Part shown: in pieces, positions 1-10,015 of the stretch | How positions within the stretch are numbered: the first letter of the stretch is position 1 | How the letters are laid out: the number at the start of each line of letters is the position of its first letter | Source of the DNA: Pyrenula massariospora | Taxonomy: Eukaryota > Ascomycota > Eurotiomycetes > Pyrenulales > Pyrenulaceae | Length of the DNA: 64,000 nt | Assembly: GCA_021030905.1 (NCBI GenBank) | Contig: JAGFMI010000025.1 | Coordinates: 248,001 to 312,000 of the forward strand | Direction of reading: 5' to 3' | Made by a program: the position numbers and the translations under genes | Notes under the pieces: model-generated | What the model was told of the DNA's origin: nothing | Database searches by the model: none | What the model saw: only the letters and a program-made list of their open reading frames with translations

Positions 1-25
1 TTGTGTCCTATGAGCAGGGTCTAAT

Positions 26-700
26 CTAAAGCGTCCCATACCAAGATACCCAGATTATGGCAATGTCAGCCGGCTCTCCGGGTGGTACTACGCATGTCAT
101 GCCAGCCGGGAGACCGTCGCCAGCACCTGTTGTTAAATATAAGCTCCAATAGATGTCCCGGAACATGGAGAAGCCTCTTGATTTAAAACCTGTCCGACCG
201 TTGAGCCGGGTGAGCAAGGCTTGTGGCTGGTTTAGTTGGATATAAGACCCACTCGACATACCGGCAACTGATCATGATCATTCAGTGTGATGGCTTCCCT
301 CAGATTTCCGCCGAACAGCGAAGTTAGGTATTTTCCTTGGGTGAGATACGGGTAACCATGTGAGTACCGTTGGTACGATGCAGCCGTGTCAATCACACAT
401 AACGGCGTTTTCATTGTCGGAAGCCCGCATTAGAAATGTCTGCTCCAATTTAGAAGACGCATGATGTGGTGTGACATGAACAATTTTTGAGGATAGGTTG
501 GAAACAGATAGCATTGTGAACATGTCATTGACAAAGGGGATGTAAGCGGATGCAGCGCACATCCGATGCTTGTCAGACTTCGTTAAAAATTTTGATGGCG
601 CAAAAACGTTTGTGGTGCTAGTCAGGACTACAAGCATTCTCCCAAAGAGATCCACAAGTGATTCGACCGCTAGCGAAAGTTTGCTAGGTTCATGGGTCAC
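26..700 (-). CDS. Doubtful unrecognised multi-exon minus-strand gene or remnant
   Basis: Three overlapping minus-strand open stretches (389-700, 232-414, 26-259) look partly protein-like but match no family I recognise. A canonical GTATGT donor follows the codons for DHDQLP, and an acceptor in GGTCGGACAG about 70 nt later would join to a segment containing FRDIYWSLYL and PPGEPADIAI, ending in a TAG near 26. The join between the first two stretches is not resolved, and no credible start is seen upstream. It could be a decayed gene, an untranslated region or chance. Treat the boundaries as approximate. Confidence 0.25.
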
Positions 701-2000
701 GGCAGCACAAACAAATCTTGGTTCCCAGATCTGTGGTCAGAGCCAGATCCATTGGGACGGTGTCGATGGTCTGTCAGGGGAACAAGGGGCGGCCCAAGTT
801 TTATCGTGGTTGCCCGTCGCGTGGAGTTGTAGCCGGTGGCTCTGGCACCAAATAGGCTCGATGGCGTTGCGACAGAAAGCCATGGTACAGGATCCAGGCA
901 GGGACAGGGAACGGCGAGTAATGCACAGAAGGTGCATGTCATCCTTTGGTACCCATTAGTGGGAGCATTGACAAAGGGTGGAGGTCGTGCGCCATACGCC
1001 AACGCCACTCTGTGAGCGTCGGGGACTTGTTCTTTACCAGATAGGTAGGTCTGTAGAGGCCTTGGAGACTAAATTTCGTATGCGCATGATCCAGGGTAAG
1101 CGAGCGTCATGACTCTAGACAGTCTCACTCTCGGCTCTCGAGGTGGAAATTGTACAAGAATGCAGCCATCTTTAGCAACACCCACCTCCGTGCATCGTCT
1201 GTCTTCCCGTGGCTGGACTGCCTAGGCAGGATCTGCCGAGCGCACTCACCATCGCGGCACTGCGCTGCTGCTTGAAGCGTCCCATCTCGCTACAGCGATT
1301 CCCGAAGAGGACGGGGTCGACCTGGTGCAGTTCCGGAAAAAGTAGGTTTTGACGTTAAAACCGCGCGGCTTGTTGGATCCGCAAGCGAGGTCTCAGCTAA
1401 CTCAGTCTGCCCATGACTCGTTATCCTGGTCAACCACGTGGCCAGCAGACGGCAGAGCACTGTCCAGGTACCTCTGCTTCGCTCTCCTAACCTGGCCTAG
1501 GGACGACCTTGTTGTTGCTTGGCTTCTGCTTCCTGTTCCAATTTTGGATTTGTATGTGCGAATATGGCCAAGTCCACTTTCAGTCCAGCTCGGAAGAGCA
1601 AGGAATACGATGCCCCCGTTGGATCAAGTTGCTCCGTTGGTAGTGTGAATGGTGAATAGCGTATCAGTCACACGCCTCACAAATAGCTGGGTACGTAGAA
1701 CAGTGCGTTGAGTAGAGGCGTCTTACGGAGAATGCGGGTGCCAGTCCGACGAGGTTTGATAGGAGTGGCATGGACATGAATGCAAGATCAATAACTATTT
1801 TCATCAATCTACATTTATACAATGGTCGTTCTTGTGGCCAAACCGGGTATCTTAGACATGAATTGATCCCGGCACACCCAACCCAGACGCTGACCGTGTT
1901 GAACCACTGCCAAAACTAGAAGCGCTAGAATTGCTCTACGCTCTCCCCAAAGCAAATGCTCAAGATGACAACTGGGCCTTCAGAACAATAATGCTGATGA
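701..2000. other. Intergenic stretch with no supported gene
   Basis: About 1.3 kb with only short, overlapping, compositionally ordinary reading frames on both strands. No intron-joined model or recognisable domain emerged. The right end is the 3' flank of the SAS3-type gene. Confidence 0.5.
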
Positions 2001-5000
2001 TTAGCCTTCATCAAAGTCGTCGCGGGCCCTCTTTCTAGAGCCAGTTCCTGCAGTTAGGGTATCATGGTCCCCTTTGCCATTAGCGACAGCGGCATTCCCT
2101 AAGCCATTGGTTTTGGTGTCATCTGCAGAGTCATTAGTATCTCCAGCATCTGCTTCCTCAACTGATTTCGCATCGGTGTCCTCTTCTTCGTCATCGTCTT
2201 GCCCCTCGTCTTCCTCCTCGTCAGCTTCTGCGTCGCTATCATCGTCAACGCCATCTTCTTCATCGCTTTCATCGTCTTCACTTTGACTATCTCTGCTATC
2301 TTCCGCACCACTACTTTCTTCGTCTTCATCTTCTTTCTGGCCTCTTGACCTTTCTGCATCTTCGTGCATTTTCAAGCCAGAGCTGCGACCCCTTCTGAGA
2401 CTGCCTGTCGCACTACCAGGCGGCCCAAGAGACCCGTTCGGCGTTCTAAGACCGCTTGCAAGTCCATCACGATGGCGAGGAGAACTTCTTACTGGCATCA
2501 GTGGCTCTTGGGTCATGCCAGCGAGCGGCGTCGACAGCGCACTGGGAATACTACGCATCCCAGGTCTAAAGCCACCGAGACCGGTACGGCGACGACTTGA
2601 CTTCGTACGATTGAAAGCATTGATGACGGAGGTTGGTATTGGCGGAACGATTTGGTATCGCAGGGGAGGTATCTCATACTTAACGTGATCCAAGGCATAG
2701 CCGGATAGATCATTATTTTCGAACGGCTGACCTTCTCTTTGGTCTGATATATCCTGATGACTTGAGGCAGCGTGATCAACTCCATTTGATGCTGGGGTAG
2801 CGATATCGTTGATTTCTGGCGGAGACTGCAATAACGCGTAGTTTACAGCGGTGTCCAAGGCTGAAGTCGGGGGTGGACCAGGTACCGGATTAGTGTCCGT
2901 GAGAAGTCGAGGGTGTAATTCGTCGTGAATTGATGAAGGTTGCATCTGAGATGGTCGCACTGGTGAGGACGATGGCAGCGGAGGAGTCGAAGCTGATGAG
3001 TCGTTTGAGTGCCCAACACCGTTCACAAGCGGCATTTGGTCGTCTTGTGAAGAACTGTGGCCATTAGTAGCTTCTGTAGGTTCAGCGTCGGCGGTGTCTT
3101 CCTCGCTCTCCCTTGACTTTGCGAGCAACTCGCCATTTGGCTCCGTTTCGTCTGCAACGTAAGACGTCTTGGGCGGGGAGGCAATATCTTCGATATCTGC
3201 TTCTTGGCCTTCTCTAGGTGCCACGGTCTGCATTGGAGCGCTTTCTAAATGAGCGGCGTCACTCCTGCCCATGAGGTACGGTGTCCACTGTAGCAGATCC
3301 TCATTTAATTTTACGTTTCCACGGCGTTTGTCGTCGCTGACTAGCTTCTCATATAATTTTTTGTCATACCTGATGGCATAAGTGCCAGTCACAGGATCTC
3401 TGACCAAGGCGTATAATCTCTCAAGGGTATGCATGACGTCGTCGGCAGTCATCCCTGTTAGCTTCATGAGGTTCCGGACGGAGCACACAACAATTCCATT
3501 TCTAAGCAAGCACTTCGAGATACTTAGATCCCAGTATGCTCGATAGGCAGTGAGCCCCATGTCTGACAAAGGCTTTTCAGGCGACCCTTCCTTTCCCTCG
3601 ATGCGGGTCAGAAGATATGAAAAATCAATCAAAAAGGTCGCATAACCCTTGCGTTGATGGATGGGCATCACAAGGATGCATGAGACGTTGTTGAGGCTAG
3701 TTGGTCTTTTCTCTTTGCTGAAGTATCCCACGAAATGGTAACCGTCATCATCAGATTCTGTGAGGATGTAGAACAAGAATGGTTCGACATCGTAGTAAAG
3801 TGTCTTCGATCCCAGAAACATCTTAGCCATGAGACATAGGCATTGACAGTACTCGGTCTTCTTGCGGCCATCAACTTCCCACACGGACACACTCCCATCA
3901 ACATAAATCTGGTCTCCTGGCGGATGTTTCGCTGGGCACTTGAGCTTGTGTCGATAAGCCACGTATTGGGAAGGCAGATACTTAAGACAGTATTCGCAGA
4001 TAAATAAACGCTTCTCGTGAGAGAATTCTTCTGGATACGGTGCAGCGTAGAAGCTGTCAATAACATGCTTCCCAAATTGTACCCTTTCAATTTTGCTGGT
4101 CGGATTCGAGTTTTTCTTATTTGTCCGGGATGACGGTAGTGCTGGCGTATCCGTTCGCTCTCCGTCTAATGCCTGAGAGGCTTGGCGTCGTTCTTCTTCG
4201 GCAATCAGGCGTGCGTTTTCAAAAAGATCGCGCGTCTGTCGCAAAGAGGTGGTGTCGATGGTACTCGAGTCTTCTGGTTGAAGCGTGCCGCTGTAGGGCT
4301 TGATGTGAGATGGTAGAGCAAGATCGCGGTGATTCTGAGGTATGGACGGAAATATGAGACTTCTTGTCGGCAGACACGGAAACCGATGGGATTGTGCTTG
4401 CAGACTGGGAGCAGGAGCAGGAAGCTTTCGTACCGCCTTCCGGATTGGTTTGGGCTGAGGTGGCTTTTTGAGGATGGCGTCTAATTTTGAGCTGCTGACT
4501 CGGAATTTCAGCACTAAGCTCGTACGTTGAGACTTATCACGTCCGCCTTTCTCGATCGTTGCAGTTGGGGGAGACTGAATTGCATGACGTAGGCTGGCAC
4601 GCCTAGAAGGACGCGAAGACATTCTTGGTGGTTGAGAGGCCACAATTGTATCCTCACCCAGCTCGTCGGCAGATGCAGATGCCTGGGTATGACCATGGCC
4701 AGCCGGGAAAGACCGCTCAGCTGAAGCAGCTTTTGGGGTGGCTTTTCTGCGACGCTTCTCAGCCACGGGTGACGGTTCGCCTGTAGGTGACTTTCTCTTC
4801 CTAAGATTAGGCCCGTTCCCGTCTTCCTCTACTAATAATAGCTGAGCAAACACTGAGTGCTGGCCAGGTTTTTGAACGCCCCTGGACACAGGCAAAAGAT
4901 CTTTGAGAATCCTGGAGGAAGAGGTCCGTGGGCGAGTTGGCTTCGTTGATGTAGCACCTAGGCTTTGATTTCCAGAAGTGTTTTTGAAACAGGTTGGGCA

Positions 5001-5696
5001 TCTCCATGTGTCTTGATTGACGTTGGATTCATTAGCCATTGCACAAAAGTGATGAGCCCGGTTGCCGCAAGATTCACATGTGAGATAGATCTGCGAATCC
5101 GTCTCTGGGCCTGGGCCCTCATCTTCACCGTACCGGCAATAGACACACGTGCTTGGGTCAACGTCGATCTCTGATTGCGATTCACTTTCGTGACCCGAAG
5201 ACGCAGACGTAACTGCTTCCTCTACATCTTCTGCTTCTGAGGCGGAGGCAGATGGAGAGCTCTCTGAATCGTTGTCGCCTCCGACCTCTTCAGCATAGCT
5301 TTCACTACCACTCTCTGACTCTTCCGATTCGTCTTCTCCCTCATCGTCCTCTTCAGACGGGACAGATTTTGAATGCCTTTCAGTGTGACTATTGTACTCT
5401 TTATCGCTGTTATTCTCGACAGCGTCTTGGTCTGACTCGGACTCTTCTGCTTCTGATGATGCTGGAGTGGTGTCGGAAGCCGAGCCTTGTTCATCGTTCT
5501 CCTCAGCATCGTCAGCCTCTGGACTTTGCTTGCCTTCGCTCTCTTCCGAGCTTGACTTTTTCCCCGAGCTTGAGCTCTTGCTTCCATGCTCTTCAATCGC
5601 GCCTGCCATTATGTCCTCATCACCGTCAGCATCAGCGTCGCCCCTCAGATCTTCTGTCATAAGGTTGAGCTCTGATTCTCGTAGTGGTGGTGGCAT
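2001..5696 (-). CDS. SAS3: MYST-family histone acetyltransferase, SAS3-type (NuA3 catalytic subunit)
   Basis: A single uninterrupted 1231-codon frame. Residues 1-180 are an acidic Ser/Glu/Asp-rich region. A PHD-type zinc finger lies at about 184-236 with the paired cysteines CVYC, CESC and CPTC. A basic disordered linker follows. The MYST catalytic domain is at about 540-805: its C2HC zinc finger is C567, C570, H583 and C587, the catalytic cysteine is C673 in NVSCILVMP, the acetyl-CoA loop is QRKGYA at 681-686, and the catalytic Glu is probably E707. The C-terminal 400 residues are disordered and end in a very acidic stretch before a basic RKRAR. In yeast, Sas3 acetylates H3K14 and H3K23 within NuA3. 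The fused PHD finger and long acidic tail favour SAS3/MOZ type over ESA1, which would carry a chromodomain. It diverges from NDUFA1 across about 650 bp. Confidence 0.93.
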   Translation of the reverse strand: MPPPLRESELNLMTEDLRGDADADGDEDIMAGAIEEHGSKSSSSGKKSSSEESEGKQSPEADDAEENDEQGSASDTTPASSEAEESESDQDAVENNSDKEYNSHTERHSKSVPSEEDDEGEDESEESESGSESYAEEVGGDNDSESSPSASASEAEDVEEAVTSASSGHESESQSEIDVDPSTCVYCRYGEDEGPGPETDSQIYLTCESCGNRAHHFCAMANESNVNQDTWRCPTCFKNTSGNQSLGATSTKPTRPRTSSSRILKDLLPVSRGVQKPGQHSVFAQLLLVEEDGNGPNLRKRKSPTGEPSPVAEKRRRKATPKAASAERSFPAGHGHTQASASADELGEDTIVASQPPRMSSRPSRRASLRHAIQSPPTATIEKGGRDKSQRTSLVLKFRVSSSKLDAILKKPPQPKPIRKAVRKLPAPAPSLQAQSHRFPCLPTRSLIFPSIPQNHRDLALPSHIKPYSGTLQPEDSSTIDTTSLRQTRDLFENARLIAEEERRQASQALDGERTDTPALPSSRTNKKNSNPTSKIERVQFGKHVIDSFYAAPYPEEFSHEKRLFICEYCLKYLPSQYVAYRHKLKCPAKHPPGDQIYVDGSVSVWEVDGRKKTEYCQCLCLMAKMFLGSKTLYYDVEPFLFYILTESDDDGYHFVGYFSKEKRPTSLNNVSCILVMPIHQRKGYATFLIDFSYLLTRIEGKEGSPEKPLSDMGLTAYRAYWDLSISKCLLRNGIVVCSVRNLMKLTGMTADDVMHTLERLYALVRDPVTGTYAIRYDKKLYEKLVSDDKRRGNVKLNEDLLQWTPYLMGRSDAAHLESAPMQTVAPREGQEADIEDIASPPKTSYVADETEPNGELLAKSRESEEDTADAEPTEATNGHSSSQDDQMPLVNGVGHSNDSSASTPPLPSSSPVRPSQMQPSSIHDELHPRLLTDTNPVPGPPPTSALDTAVNYALLQSPPEINDIATPASNGVDHAASSHQDISDQREGQPFENNDLSGYALDHVKYEIPPLRYQIVPPIPTSVINAFNRTKSSRRRTGLGGFRPGMRSIPSALSTPLAGMTQEPLMPVRSSPRHRDGLASGLRTPNGSLGPPGSATGSLRRGRSSGLKMHEDAERSRGQKEDEDEESSGAEDSRDSQSEDDESDEEDGVDDDSDAEADEEEDEGQDDDEEEDTDAKSVEEADAGDTNDSADDTKTNGLGNAAVANGKGDHDTLTAGTGSRKRARDDFDEG

Positions 5697-6350
5697 GTCG
5701 ATTGATATTCGGTCGCATGTAGATCGGTTTTCGAGGATCAGAGGCTTGTCTTGAATTCCGTACTCGGCTCCTGCTTTGATAGGAAGATGTTGGCAGCTTC
5801 ATCAGAAAGAGACGACACAAGGAATCACGGTCGCTAGAGATAGGACTAATGGACAAGTTGGTCGCAAAGCCTAGAGGAAACGCTTGAAACGTCGGGTACT
5901 ACTCAGGTTGCAAGGCGTCAAAGATCCAGCGCTTATCCGGCATTGTGAACATCTCTGAAATTTGATTGTTACTAGTCGCATCGTCAGTGGGGTGTCAGTT
6001 CGACGAGCACGGTCGGCGACGACGCGCTTTGGGTGCAAATTTTGGGCGCGCACATCATCCGAACACCGAATGCTAGACATACCTTATGAGCGACGCGTAA
6101 TATTCGCATCGTTGCGGCTTTTTGGCTGCTTCCTTATTCAAGGCCTACAAATCTTCTCCGCTGCCGTGCGAGATACCTTGAGGACGGTGCTGAGTTATCA
6201 CGCTCAAGGGGAGAAAGGAAGCGAGCCGATTGGCTGCTGAGGTGGCCGCATCTCCACCCTGAGGGGCAGCTTGCCTTGTGTCGCGTATCTCGACTCTACG
6301 ATTCCAGTCCAGGCCATACAACAAATCTATCTGCCCTATAGACGCACAAA
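5697..6350. promoter_or_regulatory. Divergent promoter between SAS3 and NDUFA1 genes
   Basis: The only sequence separating the start codons of two divergent genes, so both promoters must lie here. No clear TATA box or named element was identified. Short frames in this stretch do not resemble protein. Confidence 0.5.
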
Positions 6351-6809
6351 ATGGGTGTGCCATTCGAGGCGCTACTGCCATATGGCATCATGATCACAGT
6401 CAGAGCCACTCTCTCGTCGTTTCCCGCTACTTGCTGAGAGTCTGCAGATGTTCACCATCACCGGGATGGGCCTATCGGCAACCAAATTCTACACTAACAA
6501 CCGCAAGAGGGCAAGAAGAGGCCTGGACGCGTGGGACAGAGTTAGTCACCAAGATATTTATCGAAGGACCTGCGCTAACAAATTTATGTAGCAAAGTGAA
6601 AAAGCCTCCCTTGCTGGGGATCTTGGAAACTGACGTAAATCTAGTGATGGCCAGAGACATGCGGCTTACAGGCGTTTGGCGAGGACAAACAGACAATCAT
6701 GAGGCACCGCTTGGCTTCGAACTGAATAACCCTTGGAAGGTGAGGGCTTGGAATAACATCAGATCGTCTTGACTGACATCAAAACCAGCTTGAAGACAGA
6801 ATCTACTAG
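6351..6809 (+). CDS. NADH:ubiquinone oxidoreductase (complex I) subunit NDUFA1/MWFE-type, five exons
   Basis: Rebuilt exons are 6351-6398, 6448-6540, 6592-6595, 6645-6739 and 6789-6809, giving 261 nt and 86 aa. The protein starts MGVPFEALLPYGIMIT, has a hydrophobic N-terminal segment, then RKRARRGLDAWDRQMMARD, RLTGVWRGQTDN, FELNNPWK and a terminal LEDRIY. This matches the small fungal complex I membrane-arm subunit homologous to mammalian MWFE. Introns 2-4 have strong signals: GTTAGT with GCTAACA and TATGTAG; GTGAAA with CTGAC and ATCTAG; GTGAGG with CTGAC and ACCAG. Intron 1 has a weaker GTCAGA donor. Exon 3 is only four bases (CAAA) and supplies the Gln plus the first base of Met in the conserved DRQMM. 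A 164-codon frame starting in this region merely reads through introns. The gene converges on the NAT gene 24 bp downstream. Confidence 0.87.
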
Positions 6810-6833
6810 ATGGCGGCATGATGATATATCCCT

Positions 6834-7992
6834 CTATATCAGGCGTTCAAGGATGGGCACTTGCCACTTACCACTTTTCAAAATTCTAACCCTTCCCTTA
6901 GCGGATAAATAAAATAGAGAAGAGATTGATATTATCATACCTAGTTCCTTGAGCTCCGAGACCATGTTTCGGATTCCCCAGATTTCTTCCTCCGTCAGGT
7001 CGATCCCGAACCACTCCTTTAGGACCTTTAGTCGGTCGTCTTCATCGCGACATTTCTTCAGAAGCTCAGTTGTACCAGACAACTGTCTTTTAAGTTCGTC
7101 CCCCACCAAACTTAAACTTCCAAGAGGATCGTCAGTGCTTTCGTCCAGAATAATCTTGGTCAGAACTAGTCGATACGTGAACCAACTGGTCCTGCTTTGG
7201 CTAGTCCTAAAATTCATGACCTCATAGTCCTGCGGAAAGAATTCGAGCTCCGGAAAACAATATGCTGCAGTCCATGGGCTTTCTTTGTCTTTTCGAATCT
7301 CAAATACCCAGAGCCTCTGCGATGCAATACTACCGGAAATGTTTCGATATGACAAACGACCTTCTGAAGGCGAAACGTCCGTGATCCATGCCCCGTCTCT
7401 TAGCTCGATGGGATGGCAGGCTGTGGAACCTCCAAAGCCAACGTCGACCTGCTTCGGTCAGCTTGCCTCTCGTTGTACAGCGCTCTTCCTAACCATGTAT
7501 CTTTGGTTATTAATTGCGACCAAGAGAATCATGTGACTCCTACCAGCTTGTAAATATTTGACAATTTCAAGCTTCTTTCGAGCTTACCCACCAGCCCGTG
7601 AAGCCATCCTTGACCTTACCCCTAGATTCTACAAATCTGCTGATCCTACCTCCAGTCGTAAGGACATCGTAACCACAACTTCGCAAAACTGTCGCGAAGA
7701 AGGCGTTATTTTCAAGACAGTAGCCCCCTAATTTCCTTCGTACAATCTTGTGAAACAGGGCTTGTTGTTCAAGAGATATAGTGTGATGTCGCGAATAGTG
7801 AAGCGCTATGTTGCCAAATGGTACGGCTGCCATCTGTTTCCGCTGGAGCCAGTCCAGAGTCTTGAGAGGCTCCTGCTCCTTTGCTTTTCGAACGTCTTCA
7901 ACTGTTTTCCATGGATTCCCTTGGGCTATGAACTGCAGATACTCTGCAATCTGGGCTTGGCTGTAAGTTGAATATGCAAGCTCTACCGCCAT
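6834..7992 (-). CDS. Arylamine N-acetyltransferase (NAT)
   Basis: Exons are 7992-7592, 7539-7494 and 7448-6834, giving 1062 nt and 353 aa. The NAT catalytic triad is complete: C92 in KLGGYCLENN, H136 in WSHMILLV and D151 in VDVGFGG. The His falls in the 46-nt middle exon and the Asp opens exon 3, so only the spliced product has a full triad. The first donor is GTGGGT; the nearby GTAAGC puts the next exon out of frame. The enzyme transfers acetyl or a related acyl group from CoA to arylamines; fungal members detoxify aromatic amines and benzoxazolinone-type compounds. The 3' end is ambiguous: a 55-nt stretch with GTATGA donor and TTAG acceptor could be a third intron, ending the protein at 6878 after ELEF and removing the unusual hydrophobic tail. 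Confidence 0.9.
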
Positions 7993-8590
7993 GATAAGTC
8001 CTTTGCTCCCTTTAAAGTGGTAGAATCCGTAGAGTACGATCGATCCTACTGGTGTTTAAGGTGGCATCAGATGTGTCTGCAGGTACTCGAACTCTATCCG
8101 CAATGATATCACTTCAATCAACAATGATGTATTCTTAACAATACCATTTGCCGATTGGATCCAATTAGGATCAAGTTAGGCCGTCCCGAAGAGGGGAGGC
8201 CGAAAATTCTTCCTCCGAGCCCATCAACAAAATCTATCCAGGACGGCAGGGCCTAGGTCAGTCGTAGCCCAACGTCACCGTACGAATTTCTTATTAGCTG
8301 AAAGTTTTGCTCCTCACATGCTTACAACGCCTATCGTGGATCGCGTTAGGATGGCCAAGCCCCTTCGGCGCAGCGGCCATTGGCTTTCCCTATTCTCCCG
8401 ATCTGCTTCAGTGCGTGAATTGATGTCCTTCTTGCTCCTCTTCACTCTAGAATTCTTACTATTTACGATTGACCAATCATCTGCGTCAAGACCTCGGATT
8501 TTATCTTTTGCCGTTCGCTAATCTTGAAAGGTACGAACTCCCGCAAACCATCTCATCAGCTTTCAGCGTCTCGCAAGAAGCGTATCTACC
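7993..8590. promoter_or_regulatory. Divergent intergenic region between NAT and RraA-like genes
   Basis: About 600 bp between two divergent start codons. A CCAAT pentamer occurs near 8476 in GACCAATCA. No gene is seen; a short plus-strand frame at 8318-8521 has no family resemblance. Confidence 0.4.
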
Positions 8591-9835
8591 ATGGGCATTT
8601 CCGTGACACTGCAGCGAAAACTTGACTCGTTGTCTGAATTTTCCGCCTGCGATGTAGGTAACTGATAGCCCAATCAATCCGATCTAACACGTCCGTCTTT
8701 GTAACTGAGCGATACTCAAGATCTCTGATGCTCTGCTGAAGTTGCAGCCTGTTGAAGAGGGCAGGGGAGCAAAGGCAGGTTATCTTTCTGATATAGGTAA
8801 ATATAGGACTGTGTGCAGGTCTCGGCAATGTTACTTAGACGCGTCAGTGCCGTTTACAATGAAACCGTCGTCGGATGGAGCCCCCACCTCACAGTCAAGA
8901 ATCGTTGCTCCAGTTTCTACTCTCCAGCTTGTCTCGAAGAATGACACCTTTCTTCCACCACACGAAGATTATGCTATTCCAAACGGGAAACATTGGGTCG
9001 ACATGACTGATGAGGGCACCGTGCTTGTGATTGAACAGCCAGAGAAGCAAACCTGTGCCGCGATCGGTGGCATTATGGCTGTCCGCATGAAGATTAGGTG
9101 CGTGAAAGCCGTGGTTGTCGGCGGAAGAGTCAGGGACATCAAAGAACTCAAAGACAGTGGCCTGCCCGTAAGTTTAAGCATATCTTTTTTCTCCTAACTT
9201 TCTAATATTTACTTTATTAATACCGTATTTGTACGTGTCGGGACTGTAATAGACCGAAGCATGGCAGACAGAACTGTGTTACCACCGCCATTTTCCGCTT
9301 CAGGTCATGACTACGATTCGAAGCGGAGCTGATGCCTCATTTTTGACATTTCACATCTGCTGCATGGCGCGTTTGAAATGCTGCTCAAAATTCTTCGTTT
9401 TGATTTTGTATAGTCATTGTGCTCTTTGGAAAAATTTTGCGCATAGTGTTTTGTTGTTACTGATCTTCCGCTTGGTCTTTTCTTTCAAGCCTCTAATTGT
9501 TTCTGAAGATCTGGGCTCGCGCACAATCGACTGTAGGTACGGCTGCCGAGGCAAAAGTTCGCGCACGTAACGTCCCTGTGACAGTGCATGGCGTCGAGAT
9601 TTTTCCAGTAAGCCATTCTCGTCCATCCACTCAATATCGCATGTTTATTGAGACTTTCAAGGGCGACATAATCTTCTGCGACGAACGCGATGGAGTAGTG
9701 GTAGTACCTCAAGGGCTACTTGATGCCGTTCTGGATCTGATGCCCCAGCTTATAAACGCGGACGATAAGGTTATGGCAGATGTGAAGGCAGGTAGAAGCG
9801 TTTTTGAAGCCTTTAAGGCACACCGGAGGCACTAA
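8591..9835 (+). CDS. RraA-like / 4-hydroxy-4-methyl-2-oxoglutarate aldolase family protein
   Basis: Proposed exons are 8591-8653, 8721-8796, 8839-9167, 9509-9607 and 9662-9835, giving 741 nt and 246 aa. Family landmarks appear in order: SACDISDALLKL at the N terminus, GYLSDI, RIVAP, the core AAIGGIMAVRMK, VVVGGRVRDIKEL, LPIWARAQSTVG across a splice junction, and GDIIFCDERDGVVVVP. Members are class II metal-dependent pyruvate aldolases or oxaloacetate decarboxylases; the substrate cannot be assigned. The introns at 8797-8838 (42 nt) and 9608-9661 (54 nt) are both multiples of three with no stop, so the DNA also reads straight through them. Removing the second restores the family-standard P-GD junction; the first is less certain. 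The third intron (341 nt) is several times longer than most introns here. Confidence 0.86.
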
Positions 9836-10015
9836 GCATTCTCCATCACAAAGCACATGATCGTTGCCTTCACAGAAGCCTCACAACGAATTTCACCAGC
9901 GCCAAGACGTGGATGGTTTTCAAAATACCGTTTTTCCGCGAGATTCTCCTCTGTCCTCGTTCTACTGACGAGCGGCTACGGGCAAATTTATTCAAGAGCT
10001 GTTCACTTTTCTTTA

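Noticed and set aside
2074-2359. Ser-rich plus-strand and Lys-rich minus-strand frames
   Set aside because: Shadows of the acidic C-terminal tail of the SAS3-type gene.
6278-6772. A 164-codon plus-strand reading frame
   Set aside because: It reads through introns of NDUFA1; only its last part (MARDMRLTGVW...NNPWK) is genuine exon 4. The spliced five-exon gene explains the conserved sequence.
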